A DNA stretch of 64,000 nucleotides from JACDAN01 sp963834825 (GTDB taxonomy: Bacteria > Actinomycetota > Thermoleophilia > Gaiellales > Gaiellaceae): positions 62,001 through 126,000 of the forward strand of contig CAWICZ010000003.1 of the NCBI GenBank assembly GCA_963834825.1, given 5' to 3'. Below the pieces are notes generated by a model. That model did no database searches and was not told the DNA's origin. It saw only the letters and a program-made list of their open reading frames with translations. The position numbers and the translations under genes were made by a program. This document shows positions 31,571 to 40,073 of the stretch, in pieces; the stretch's first letter is position 1, and each line of letters begins with the position of its first letter.

Positions 31571-32606
31571 GTGCGCGCGCCTGGGAGGGGGTTGCGGGCG
31601 TTCTGTCTGGCCGTCGTTGCGACGACGGCTGTCGGAGCGGCCCTGGCTGCCGCTAGTTCGGCAGAGACTGTCGACGACCTCGAGGCGAAGGCTCGGGCGC
31701 TTCAGGCCGAAAACGCAGAGCTCGCCGCGGGCTCACGTTCGGCGCTCGGCGGCCTGCAAGCGATCGAGGCACGCCTGGCGCAGACGCACGCCGAACTGGC
31801 CGCATTACGTCGTCGAGCCGAGGTCGTTCGGAGTCGCCGGCAGCGCCGCGAACGAGGAGCTCGGCGTCGTGCGGGTCTCGGTCCGCTCGACCCGGACGGC
31901 GCTCGCCCGACGGCTCCAGGCGCTCTATGAGCAAGGCGAGGTCGACCCGCTGACGGTGATCCTCGGCGCAGGCTCGCTCGAGGACGCGTTGAACGCCGTC
32001 GAGACCCTCGACCTCGCCGCGGAGCAAGACAAGGCTCTGCTGATCCAAGCCCGCGCGGCGACCAAGCGGCTTGCGCGCCTCCTGCGGGCCCTTGCCGCCC
32101 GGGAGCGCGAGCTCGATCAGCTCGCTGCCGCGCGTGCCGCCGCAGTGGCGTCGCTCGCCGACGCCCGAGCAGAAAGACTGCGGACGATTGCGGCGATGCA
32201 GTCGGCGAGCAGCTCGAACAGCCAGCAGATCGCCGGCCTCCAGGACCGGGCTCGCTCGCTCGCCTCCGTCCGGGTGTCACCCACGCCGGCCGCGGTAGCC
32301 GGCACCCCGCAGTTTCTGCCGGGCGGCACCTCACCGAGCGGTGTGCTGTCGATCACCGTTGTCGCAACCGGGTATGCCCTTCCCGGTACGACCGCATCCG
32401 GGCGGCCGGTCGGCTGGGGAGCCGTTGCCGTCGACCCGTCGGTCATCCCGCTGGGCTCACGCCTCAGCATTCCCGGCTACGGACTGGGTGTCGCCGCGGA
32501 CACCGGAGGAGCGATCCAGGGCGCCAGGGTCGATCTCTGGTTCCCATCGGTCGCCGAGGCGCGGGGCTGGGGAACCCGCGTCATCACGATCACCGTCTAC
32601 TCATAG
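31571..32606 (+). CDS. secreted coiled-coil/3D-domain protein with an apparent 1-nt frameshift
   Basis: GTG 31571 starts a signal peptide (GLRAFCLAVVATTAVGAALA), then a coiled coil (VDDLEAKARALQAENAEL). After about 31830 the conserved sequence switches to the +1 frame (AANEELGVVRVSVRSTRTAL, YEQGEVDPLTVILGAGSLED). The C-terminal 3D domain, similar to Rpf/YocH/MltA-like lytic enzymes, has ATGYALPGTTASGRPVGWG, VDPSVIPLGSRLSIPGYG and the Asp-rich site AADTGGAIQGARVDLWF. Length is 1036 nt, one over a codon multiple. It is probably a peptidoglycan-cleaving protein paired with the divergent NlpC gene. Confidence 0.82.
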
Positions 32607-32624
32607 ACAGGCGGCGGGATCGCG

Positions 32625-33323
32625 ATGACAATACGCACGATGGCGACCGATGCGGCCGGGCCCACCGATAAACCTGCCCGCGACTGCCTGCGCGTCATGC
32701 TGGTCGACGACCACGACCTCTTCCGGACGGGACTGCGCAACCTGCTCGAGGAGCAGGGGCTCGACATCGTCGCCGAGGCGTCCGAGGGAGCGACGGCGCT
32801 GAGCCTTGTCCGCGAGCTCGCTCCCGACGTCGTCGTCATGGATCTGAACATGCCGGGCATGAACGGCATCGAGGCGACGCGTGAGATCGCGCGTTTCGCC
32901 CCGCTGACCCGCGTCGTCGTGCTGACGATCTCCGACCAGGACGGAGACGTGATGGACGCGATTTTCGCCGGCGCTTGCGGCTACCTGCTCAAGGACTCGT
33001 CGATCGAAGATCTGATGCAGGGAATCCAGGCGGCGTCCGTCGGCGAGGCGCTGATCTCGCCGCACATCGCCGCGAAGGTTCTCCAGCGCATCCGTGCGGC
33101 CGGAGTCCAGGACGACACGGCAGTGCCGAGGCCCGAGCTCTCGGACCGCGAGAACGAGGTGCTACGGCTGATCGCGAACGGCAAGGACAACGCCGAGATC
33201 GCCAGGGACCTGCACATCAGCCCCAAGACGGTCAAGAACCACATCTCGAACATCCTGATGAAGCTCCAGATCGAGAACCGCATCCAAGCCGCCGTGTACG
33301 CGGTGAGGCGCGGACTGGTCTAG
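32625..33323 (+). CDS. LuxR/NarL-type response regulator
   Basis: A 232-aa two-component regulator. The receiver domain starts VMLVDDHDLFRTGLRNLL with acceptor D73 (VVVMDLNMPGMNG) and Lys in GYLLKDSS. The C-terminal LuxR HTH is LSDRENEVLRLIANGKDN and ISPKTVKNHISNILMKL. ATG 32625 or ATG 32640 may start it; the first about 20 residues are not part of the fold. No sensor kinase is adjacent. It follows the 3D-domain gene by 18 bp, so it may be co-transcribed with a wall enzyme. Confidence 0.93.
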   Translation: MTIRTMATDAAGPTDKPARDCLRVMLVDDHDLFRTGLRNLLEEQGLDIVAEASEGATALSLVRELAPDVVVMDLNMPGMNGIEATREIARFAPLTRVVVLTISDQDGDVMDAIFAGACGYLLKDSSIEDLMQGIQAASVGEALISPHIAAKVLQRIRAAGVQDDTAVPRPELSDRENEVLRLIANGKDNAEIARDLHISPKTVKNHISNILMKLQIENRIQAAVYAVRRGLV

Positions 33324-33327
33324 CGAC

Positions 33328-33651
33328 TCAGGCGACTTTGGGTTCTCGAGCGCCGCTCTTCAGGATCACCAGAAGCTCGCGCAACGAGCGCAGCTCGCGG
33401 CGCCTGCAGGTGAGCGAGCGGGCCAGCGCCGACAGCTCGCGAGCCTCGTCCTCGCCGCCTCCGTGGGCGAGCAGCTCTGCCCTGACCGAGATCGACCGCT
33501 CGAGACGCCTGCACTCCGCGTCCAGCGTCAGCGCGAACGCGTAGCCGTCCGTCAGCGTCTCCTCGAGGCGTGGACGATCCGGGTGCTCTCCACGTTCGAT
33601 CCCGTCGAGCAGCACATGGATTCGATCGGTGGTCGCGGCCAGGTTCGTCAT
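33328..33651 (-). CDS. small helical protein of unknown function
   Basis: A 107-aa protein starting MTNLAATTDRIHVLLDGIE, rich in Glu, Arg and Leu and predicted largely helical, with two Cys (DAECRR, LTCRR). No family recognised; the length and helix pattern recall FlgN-like or helical-bundle proteins. ATG 33651 gives the end of the high-quality coding signal; a longer open frame to 33936 lies antisense to dacB. It converges with the response-regulator gene, separated by 4 bp. Confidence 0.6.
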   Translation of the reverse strand: MTNLAATTDRIHVLLDGIERGEHPDRPRLEETLTDGYAFALTLDAECRRLERSISVRAELLAHGGGEDEARELSALARSLTCRRRELRSLRELLVILKSGAREPKVA

Positions 33652-33732
33652 CGTCGTCGCGGTCCGAATTATCCCCTGGTCAACATGCGTTTCCAATAGG
33701 CCGAACGGCCCATCTTTCCAACGGCCAGGACC

Positions 33733-33738
33733 TACAAT
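33733..33738 (+). promoter_or_regulatory. candidate -10 box (TACAAT) at dacB
   Basis: Near-consensus -10 that overlaps ATG 33737 and lies 7 nt before an in-frame GTG at 33746. If used, the mRNA would be leaderless and start at the GTG, shortening the protein by three residues. Confidence 0.4.
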
Positions 33739-34960
33739 GCGCGCCGTGCTGCGTTGGACCGTCCTCACGTTGGTCATCCTCGTCGTCGCGCTCTCGGGCA
33801 GCTCGACCGCCACCGCCCGCCATGAGGCATCGCCGGTGGCGATGCGCCTCGCCCGGGCTCTCGCCGTGCCGCACGTCCAGCAGTCGCGTACGTCAGCGGT
33901 CGCGGTCGACCTGGCCGACGGGCGGACGATCTTCACGCGCCACCAGACGCTCGCACTCGTTCCGGCCTCGAATCAGAAGCTCGGCATTGCCTACACCGCT
34001 CTCTCGCTGCTCGGCCCGACGCATCGGATCGACACGGTTGTCCTGGGCGAAGGCGACCTCATCGGCAGCGCCTGGACCGGCAACCTGGTCCTGAAGGGCT
34101 TCGGCGACCCAACGTTGTCCCGGGGCGATCTTCGCGCGCTTGCCTTCCAGGTGCGAGCCGCGGGCGTCCACCGGGTATCCGGCGCGATCGAGGCCGACGA
34201 GTCCTACTTCGACGCAAGCCGCACTGGGCCCGGCTGGAGACCGTACTTCTACCTCAGCCAATCGCCCGCGCTCTCGGCGTTGACCGTTGACCGGGGCAGC
34301 TATCGAGGCTGGCTGACGTCGACGCCGGCGCTCGCGGCGGCGAAGCAGTTCCGCGCCGCCCTGCGCTCGGTCGGGATCGCCGTCGCCGGCCGTGCTCGGA
34401 TGGGCGTGACCGATCCGACGGCGGAGCAGCTCGCGACGACGTCGTCGGCGCCGCTTTCTCGAATCGTGGGGTTCATGAACCACGAGAGCGACAACTTCAC
34501 CGCCGAGATCCTGCTCAAGCAGCTCGGGGCGGTCGATGAGGGAGCGGGAACGTCCGCTGCGGGCGCGAAGGTCGTCCGCCGGGTCCTCGCCGGGGCCGGC
34601 GTGCCGCTCGCCGGCGTGCGGATCGTCGACGGATCGGGCCTGTCGCCGAGGAACCGGCTGACCGCCGCGGCGCTGATCGGAACGTTGCTGGCCGCCTGGC
34701 GCGACCCCGTGATCCACGCCCCGTTCGTGCAGTCGCTCGCCGTTGCGGGCGTCAGCGGCACGCTCGAGCATCGGATGGAGCGCCGCCCGGCTCGGGGCGT
34801 GGTCCTCGCGAAGACAGGCACGCTGCGCGAGTCGTCGGCGCTGTCCGGCTACGTCCGCGGCCGTTTCGCGTTCGCCGTGCTCCAGAACGGGCGGCCGGTG
34901 TCGCACTTCTGGGCTCGGCAGGCCCAGGATCGATTCGCCGCTGTGCTAGCGGCCCAATAG
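33737..34960 (+). CDS. dacB: D-Ala-D-Ala carboxypeptidase/endopeptidase, PBP4 (class C, S13)
   Basis: Periplasm-side penicillin-binding protein trimming or cleaving peptidoglycan cross-links. A signal peptide is at about 4-27. Catalytic S-x-x-K is S78-N-Q-K81 (ALVPASNQKLG), the second motif S-D-N is in MNHESDNFTAE, and the K-T-G motif is in VLAKTGTLRESS. Length is 407 aa. GTG 33746 is an alternative start given the -10-like TACAAT. The 3' end overlaps the convergent ligA end by 15 bp. Confidence 0.93.
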   Translation: MRAVLRWTVLTLVILVVALSGSSTATARHEASPVAMRLARALAVPHVQQSRTSAVAVDLADGRTIFTRHQTLALVPASNQKLGIAYTALSLLGPTHRIDTVVLGEGDLIGSAWTGNLVLKGFGDPTLSRGDLRALAFQVRAAGVHRVSGAIEADESYFDASRTGPGWRPYFYLSQSPALSALTVDRGSYRGWLTSTPALAAAKQFRAALRSVGIAVAGRARMGVTDPTAEQLATTSSAPLSRIVGFMNHESDNFTAEILLKQLGAVDEGAGTSAAGAKVVRRVLAGAGVPLAGVRIVDGSGLSPRNRLTAAALIGTLLAAWRDPVIHAPFVQSLAVAGVSGTLEHRMERRPARGVVLAKTGTLRESSALSGYVRGRFAFAVLQNGRPVSHFWARQAQDRFAAVLAAQ

Positions 34961-36967
34961 CTCGGCGAGCTCCGCCTCGGAGATCAGGGGCACGCCGTCT
35001 CGCTGCGCCTTCGTCAGCTTCGATCCACCCGGCTCCTCGCCGACCACGAGGCCGGTGGTCTTCTTCGACACCGAGCCCGTCACCTTGGCGCCCAGCGCCT
35101 CGAGCTCGGCCTGGGCCTCGTCGCGCGACCAGCGCTCCAGCGTGCCCGTGATCACGTAGGTCCGGCCGGTCAGCGGCCCCTCCGGCGGGCGATCCTCACG
35201 ACCGGCCTCGAGGCGGAGACCGAGCTGCCTGAGGTCGGCGATGAGAGCCTGGTTCGCCTCGTCGGAGAACCACTCGGCGATCGCCTCCGCGCGCTCGGGT
35301 CCGATCCCTTCGACCTCGATGATCTCTTCCTGGCTCGCCTCCGACAGCCGGTCGACCGTGCCGAAGTGGCGCGCGAGGCTCTGCGCCGTCACCCACCCCA
35401 CATCGGGGATGTTCAGCCCGAAGAGCACGCGGCTGAACGGGATCGCCTTCGAGGCTTCGATCGACGAGATCACGTTCGTCGCGCTGCGTTCCTGAAAGCC
35501 GTCGAGATCGAGCAGCTGTTCCTTCGTCAGGCGGTAGAGGTCCGGCAGCGAACGAACGAGCCCGAGGTCCCAGAGCCGGCGTACGAGCTGCTCGCCGACC
35601 CCCTCGATGTCGGCGGCGGCCATGACCCAGTTGTTCAGGGTCTCGAGGCCCCGCGACGGGCAGGCGCGGTTCGGACAGCGGTGCATGACCTCGCCCTCCG
35701 GCCGGACGATCTTGGCGTCGCAGAGCGGGCAGTTCGTCGGCATCTTGAAGGGCTTGGTGCCTCGCCGATGGGCGCCTGCGGGGCCGACGATCTGCGGGAT
35801 CACGTCGCCCGCCCGCTGGACGATGACGTCGTCGCCCTCGCGGATGTCCTTGCGGTTGATGTCCTCCTCGTTGTGGAGCGTGGCCCGCGAGACGGTGACG
35901 CCGCTGACCTCCACGGGCTCGAGCATCGCCCAGGGGTTCAGCGCGCCGGTCCGGCCGACACGGATCGCGATCTTGTTCAGGCGGGTGGTGGCCGTCATCG
36001 GCGCCCATTTGAACGCCCGGGCCCAGCGCGGTCGGTCGTGGAGCGCGCCAAGCTCGCGCTGCTGCGCGAACGAGTCGACCTTGATCACGATTCCGTCGAT
36101 CTCGTAGTCGAGCTCGATCCGCTTCCGTTCCCACGCCGCGCAGCGCTCGGCGACCGCCTCGATCGACTCCAGCCGCTCGGCGTGCGGGTTCGTCCGAAAA
36201 CCGTGCTCTCGCAGCCACTCGAGCAGCTCCCACTGCGTCTTCAGGTCGAGGCCTTCGCTGTGGCCGACGCCGTAGACCCAGATCGAGAGCGGTCGTTCGG
36301 CGGTGATCTGCGAGTTCTTCTGGCGCAGCGAGCCCGCGGACGCGTTGCGCGGGTTCGGCGCCGTCTTCTTTCCCTCGGCGATCAGTCGCTCGTTGAACGC
36401 CTTGAAGCCCGAGAGTGGCATGTAGACCTCGCCCCGCACCTCGAGGACCGCCGGCGGGTCGTCGCCGAGAATCCGCAGCGGGATTGCAGGAATCGTTCGC
36501 AGGTTCGGCGTTACGTCCTCTCCCTGCCGACCGTCGCCCCGGGTCGCTCCACGGGTCAGCGTGCCGTTCTCGTAGACCAGCGAGATCGCGGAGCCGTCGA
36601 TCTTCGGCTCGATGACGTAGGCGATCTGGTCGGCCGGCACGTCGAGGCGGTTGGACACGTCCTTCGCCCACTTTTCGAGCGCCTCGTCGGTTGTGACCTT
36701 CTCCAGCGATCCCATCGGAGAGAGGTGCTGGGTCTTGACGAATCGCTCCGACGGTGGAGCGCCGACGCGGCGGGTCGGCGAGTCGGGCGTCGCAAGCTCG
36801 GGATGCTCTTCCTCGATCGCCTTCAACTCGTCGAAGATGCGGTCGTACTCGGCGTCGGAGATCTCCGGGTCGTCGAGCACGTGGTAGCGGTAGTTGTGCC
36901 GCTCGATCGCCTCGCGGAGCTCGGCAGCGCGCTTCTCGACCTCCGCGACCTTCGTCCGAGTTGCCAT
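34946..36967 (-). CDS. ligA: NAD-dependent DNA ligase LigA
   Basis: Essential replicative ligase of 673 aa. Domain Ia NAD-binding start (NYRYHVLDDPEISDAEYD) leads to adenylation K122 in EPKIDGSAISL. TRGDGRQGEDVTPNLRTI, an OB fold, four-Cys zinc finger (CPLCDAKIV, CPNRACPSRG), HhH repeats and a C-terminal BRCT domain (LTGRTYVITGTLERWSRDEA) follow. Start ATG 36967 with a TACGAT box 6 nt upstream. Confidence 0.98.
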   Translation of the reverse strand: MATRTKVAEVEKRAAELREAIERHNYRYHVLDDPEISDAEYDRIFDELKAIEEEHPELATPDSPTRRVGAPPSERFVKTQHLSPMGSLEKVTTDEALEKWAKDVSNRLDVPADQIAYVIEPKIDGSAISLVYENGTLTRGATRGDGRQGEDVTPNLRTIPAIPLRILGDDPPAVLEVRGEVYMPLSGFKAFNERLIAEGKKTAPNPRNASAGSLRQKNSQITAERPLSIWVYGVGHSEGLDLKTQWELLEWLREHGFRTNPHAERLESIEAVAERCAAWERKRIELDYEIDGIVIKVDSFAQQRELGALHDRPRWARAFKWAPMTATTRLNKIAIRVGRTGALNPWAMLEPVEVSGVTVSRATLHNEEDINRKDIREGDDVIVQRAGDVIPQIVGPAGAHRRGTKPFKMPTNCPLCDAKIVRPEGEVMHRCPNRACPSRGLETLNNWVMAAADIEGVGEQLVRRLWDLGLVRSLPDLYRLTKEQLLDLDGFQERSATNVISSIEASKAIPFSRVLFGLNIPDVGWVTAQSLARHFGTVDRLSEASQEEIIEVEGIGPERAEAIAEWFSDEANQALIADLRQLGLRLEAGREDRPPEGPLTGRTYVITGTLERWSRDEAQAELEALGAKVTGSVSKKTTGLVVGEEPGGSKLTKAQRDGVPLISEAELAELLGR

Positions 36968-36973
36968 GATTCG

Positions 36974-36979
36974 ATCGTA
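36974..36979 (-). promoter_or_regulatory. candidate -10 box (TACGAT) of ligA
   Basis: TAnnnT hexamer 6 nt before the ligA ATG, leaderless-type. Confidence 0.4.
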
Positions 36980-37090
36980 TCGGCGGGATTTGTCCCGACC
37001 GTGTCGAAGGCGATCAGTTGCGGGCGGAACGAGCCTCTCCCCCCGCCCGCCGGGCCCCGGCGGCTGGCTGCAGGCCGCCAGGGGCCCACC

Positions 37091-37137
37091 CTCGTGGGGG
37101 AACCCCTCCTCGTGGGGGAACCCCTGGTTCCCCCACG
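37091..37137. repeat. 17-bp direct repeat merging into a 12-bp perfect inverted repeat
   Basis: CTCGTGGGGGAACCCCT occurs at 37091-37107 and 37109-37125. The second copy forms a perfect hairpin with the following sequence: CGTGGGGGAACC (37111-37122), loop CCT, GGTTCCCCCACG (37126-37137). It lies in the 313-bp gap between truA and ligA (36968-37280), where no gene is supported; the rest is GC-rich sequence with a Pro/Gly-like bias but no conserved frame. Confidence 0.7.
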
Positions 37138-37232
37138 GACCCCCTCCTTGCGGGCGGGCTCGCGGGTTCTGGCGTGGTCGGAGCCGGCGTTGGCCTGTTT
37201 AGTGCCAACGGGTCTTTCGTTGTGTGCCTCCC

Positions 37233-37249
37233 GCGCGGCAAAGCCGCGC
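37233..37249 (-). terminator. hairpin downstream of truA
   Basis: Perfect 7-bp stem GCGCGGC/GCCGCGC with AAA loop (read on plus), about 32 nt beyond the truA stop. There is no U-tract, so termination is only suggested. Confidence 0.35.
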
Positions 37250-37280
37250 TCCGGCGGCGACTGGATCTCGCTTTCGTGCG

Positions 37281-37997
37281 TTAGTACTGCACTTGCTCCA
37301 GGTAGAGGCCCCACGGTGGGGCCGTCGTGCCTGCGTTTGACCGATCTTGGCCTTCGAGTAGGTCGGCGATTCGGTCTGACGGGAGCTCGAGCATCGTTCC
37401 GACGAGCGTTCTCACCATATGGCGGAGGAAGCTGTCGGCTGTGATTTCGAACTCGAGCAGCTCGCCGTGTTCGAGCCAGCGGGCTTGCAGGACCGTGCGT
37501 CGAAGGACGGCGTGCTGCGTGGTCGTCGGTGTGAAGGCGCGGAAGTCGTGCTTGCCGAGCAAGAGCTCGGCCGAGTCGGCGAGAGCAACCTCGTCGATCG
37601 GCTTTGGGTACCACCACGCGCGGTGGGCTTCGAGCGGTGACTGGTTGCGCCGGCGGAAGATCCGGTAGCGGTAGCTCCGCGAGCGGGCGGAGTGGCGAGC
37701 GTGGAAGTCGGGCTCCGCCTCCGCTCCTCCGATCACCGCAAGGTCCCCGGGGAGCACGGCGTTCAGGGCTTCGGCCGCCCGCTCGGCCGGGGGGCCGCCT
37801 TCGGCGTCGACGCTCGCAACCTGACCGCGCGCGTGCACGCCGGTGTCGGTCCGGCCGGCGACGGCCAACCCGCGCCAGCCGGCATAGACCTTCGTCAGTG
37901 CCGCCTGGAACTCGCCCTCGACCGTCCGCAGGCCCGGCTGGACCGCCCAGCCGCGGAAGCCCGTGCCGTCGTACTCGAGGGTGAGCTTGAGTCGCAC
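37281..37997 (-). CDS. truA: tRNA pseudouridine(38-40) synthase TruA
   Basis: Makes pseudouridine at positions 38-40 of the tRNA anticodon arm. The N-terminus is LKLTLEYDGTGFRGWAVQPG, the catalytic Asp is in AVAGRTDTGVHARGQVAS, and the later motif is FLRHMVRTLVGTMLEL. The 238-aa length is normal. The start is GTG 37997. In many genomes truA follows rplQ; here one opposite-strand gene (38019-38648) separates them. Confidence 0.96.
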   Translation of the reverse strand: MRLKLTLEYDGTGFRGWAVQPGLRTVEGEFQAALTKVYAGWRGLAVAGRTDTGVHARGQVASVDAEGGPPAERAAEALNAVLPGDLAVIGGAEAEPDFHARHSARSRSYRYRIFRRRNQSPLEAHRAWWYPKPIDEVALADSAELLLGKHDFRAFTPTTTQHAVLRRTVLQARWLEHGELLEFEITADSFLRHMVRTLVGTMLELPSDRIADLLEGQDRSNAGTTAPPWGLYLEQVQY

Positions 37998-38004
37998 CGG
38001 CGCG

Positions 38005-38010
38005 TATCAT
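38005..38010 (+). promoter_or_regulatory. candidate -10 box (TATCAT) of the 38019 gene
   Basis: TAnnnT hexamer 8 nt before GTG 38019, in the 21-bp divergent gap with truA. Confidence 0.35.
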
Positions 38011-38018
38011 CCCGCCGC

Positions 38019-38648
38019 GTGAGCGGTGAAGACTGGCGCATCCAGGTCGATCTCGACGATGACCAGCACGGGTATTCGGTGAGCGAACGGCTCCGGGCGG
38101 TCGACCTCGACGACCACGCTCGCGAGCGAATGGGCGACCGCGTCGTCGTCAGTCGTGACGGCTCGCAGCTCTTCCTCTACGCCGCCACGGCTGAGCAGGC
38201 CGAGGAAGCCGAGCGCATCATCCGCGATCTCGTCGCAGCAGACGACCTGACTGCGGAGATCTCGACAAGCCGCTGGCACCCCGTCGAGCAGGCCTGGAAG
38301 GATCCCTCCATCCCTCTGCCCAGCACGGAGGAGTCCCTGGAGGACGAGCGGGAGCGGCGCGAGGTCGCCGACGAGCACGAGGCGAAGCGCACCGACTCCT
38401 GGAACTGGCATCTTCGAGTCGAGCTGCCGGACCGGAGCGAGGCGGTCACCCTGGCGGACAGGCTGGAATCCGAAGGGCTCCGGGTCCATCGTCGGTGGCG
38501 CTATGTCACAGTCGATCTCGCGACCGAGGAGTCAGCGCAGGAGCTCGCCGATCGCCTCGTGGCAACGCTACCCGAGGGCACGGAGTTGACAGTCGAGACG
38601 AAGCCGCCCGACCCGATCTTCGTCTTTCTCGGCTCGCGGGGGGTCTAG
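38019..38648 (+). CDS. conserved-looking protein of unknown function, duplicated domain
   Basis: A 209-aa acidic protein. Two halves look alike: WRIQVDLDDDQHGYSVSERL near the N-terminus and WHLRVELPDRSEAVTLADRL near residue 128. Each is followed by an R/V-rich strand (DRVVVSRDGSQLFLYAAT; HRRWRYVTVDLATEE) and a helix of AE/EL pattern, suggesting tandem ferredoxin-like (SPOR- or ACT-like) domains joined by a charged linker. Function unknown. The start is GTG 38019. It sits on the opposite strand between truA and rplQ, overlapping the rplQ end by 4 bp. Confidence 0.75.
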   Translation: MSGEDWRIQVDLDDDQHGYSVSERLRAVDLDDHARERMGDRVVVSRDGSQLFLYAATAEQAEEAERIIRDLVAADDLTAEISTSRWHPVEQAWKDPSIPLPSTEESLEDERERREVADEHEAKRTDSWNWHLRVELPDRSEAVTLADRLESEGLRVHRRWRYVTVDLATEESAQELADRLVATLPEGTELTVETKPPDPIFVFLGSRGV

Positions 38649-39064
38649 CCCGGGGCCGCGGCCGTCTCGGCCGGCTCGGGGACCGTCCGCACGAGGGGAG
38701 CCGGCGGGACGAAGTCGACGAACTCGAGGTACGCCATCTCGGCGCTGTCACCGACGCGCGGTTCGAGCTTGACGATGCGCAGGTACCCCCCGTTCCGGTC
38801 GGCGAAGCGTGGCCCGACCTCGGCGAAGAGCATGTGCACGATCTCCTGGGAGCGGAGGTAGGCGAGCGCCTGGCGGCGCGCGGCGAGATCGCCCCGCCGC
38901 CCGAGCGTGATCATCTTCTCGGCGATCGGCCTGACCGCCTTGGCCTTGGCCTCGGTGGTCTTGATCCGGCCGTGCTCGAACAGCGAACCGGCCAGGTTGG
39001 CGTAGAGCGCCTTCCTGTGCGCCGAGTCTCGGCCGAGCTTCTTCCCCGAGCGATGGTGACGCAT
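38645..39064 (-). CDS. rplQ: 50S ribosomal protein L17
   Basis: Large-subunit protein near the tunnel exit. It begins MRHHRSGKKLGRDSAHRKAL with FEHGRIKTTEAKAKAVRPIAE, the L17 signature. Length is 139 aa with a Pro/Ala-rich end (VRTVPEPAETAAAPG) slightly longer than the 120-aa core. It is last gene of the alpha operon, 7 nt after rpoA. Confidence 0.98.
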   Translation of the reverse strand: MRHHRSGKKLGRDSAHRKALYANLAGSLFEHGRIKTTEAKAKAVRPIAEKMITLGRRGDLAARRQALAYLRSQEIVHMLFAEVGPRFADRNGGYLRIVKLEPRVGDSAEMAYLEFVDFVPPAPLVRTVPEPAETAAAPG

Positions 39065-39071
39065 CGGTTCG

Positions 39072-40043
39072 CTAGTCCTCGCCGCGCAGGTTGAGGCCGT
39101 GGGTGGCGAGGGTCTCCTTCACCTCTTCGATCGACTTCTTGCCGAAGTTCGGGATCGCCGCCAGCTCGCCCTCGGTCTTCGTCACGAGGTCGCCGATCGT
39201 CTCGATCCCGACCCGCTTCAGGCAGTTGTACGAGCGGACGCCGAGCTCGAGCTCCTCGATCGGGAAGTTCTCCATCCCGTGCGCAAGTGGCGCCTCTGCG
39301 GCCGCTTCGCGCGCGGCCGCCGCCTCGCCGAAGCCTTCGATCTTGTCGATGTCCGTGAAGATCGCGAGCTGGCGGATGAGGATCTCGGCTGCTTCGCCGA
39401 TCGCCTCGCGGGGGTCGATCGAGCCGTCGGTCGTGACGTCGAGCGTCAGCTTGTCGTAGTCCGTGCGCTGACCAACGCGCGCGGCCTCGACGTCGTACGA
39501 GACGCGCCGCACCGGCGAGAAGAGCGAGTCGATCGGGATGACACCGATCGTGTGCTCGGGCCCGCGGTTCAGCTCGGCCGGGACGTATCCGCGGCCGCGG
39601 CCGATCGTCATCGTCATCTCAAGCCGACCCTTGTCGGACAGGTGGGCGATCTCGAGCTCCGGGTTGAGGATCTCGAGGTCGGCCGGCGCCTCGATGTCCC
39701 CGCCGGTGACGACGCCCGCGCCGCGCTTCGTCAGGCGGACCTCGATCTCCGGCGACTCACCGTGCAGCCGCCCCACGAGGTTCTTGAGCGCGGAGATGAT
39801 GTCGACTACGTCCTCGCGCACGCCGTTCAGCGTCGTGAACTCGTGCGCGACGCCCTCGATCTTGACCGAGGTGACGGCGGCGCCCTCGAGCGACGAGAGC
39901 AGCACGCGGCGCAGCGAGTTGCCGAACGTGTGGCCGAAGCCGCGGTCGAGCGGCTCGATCACGAAGACTCCGCGCTTCTCATCCACTTCCTCGTGGACGA
40001 TCCGCGGGATCTGAAACTCCATCAAGCTGGTTCTGGTGGCCAT
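39072..40043 (-). CDS. rpoA: RNA polymerase alpha subunit
   Basis: Dimerising scaffold of RNA polymerase, 323 aa. N-terminal domain: GFGHTFGNSLRRVLLSSLEG and EFTTLNGVREDVVDI. The C-terminal domain (VRSYNCLKRVGIETIGDLV, FGKKSIEEVKETLA) binds UP elements and activators. ATG 40043 with AGAAAGG upstream is chosen; in-frame TTG codons at 40046 and 40049 precede it. The usual alpha-operon order rpsM-rpsK-rpsD-rpoA-rplQ is kept. Confidence 0.97.
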   Translation of the reverse strand: MATRTSLMEFQIPRIVHEEVDEKRGVFVIEPLDRGFGHTFGNSLRRVLLSSLEGAAVTSVKIEGVAHEFTTLNGVREDVVDIISALKNLVGRLHGESPEIEVRLTKRGAGVVTGGDIEAPADLEILNPELEIAHLSDKGRLEMTMTIGRGRGYVPAELNRGPEHTIGVIPIDSLFSPVRRVSYDVEAARVGQRTDYDKLTLDVTTDGSIDPREAIGEAAEILIRQLAIFTDIDKIEGFGEAAAAREAAAEAPLAHGMENFPIEELELGVRSYNCLKRVGIETIGDLVTKTEGELAAIPNFGKKSIEEVKETLATHGLNLRGED

Positions 40044-40073
40044 CAACAAACCTTTCTTAGAAGAACTGGAAGC

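Noticed and set aside
4216..32606. Programmed +1 ribosomal frameshifting as a common mechanism for the six split genes
   Set aside because: The six sites share no slippery sequence, stop codon or stimulatory structure that I can see; a common recoding signal is not supported.
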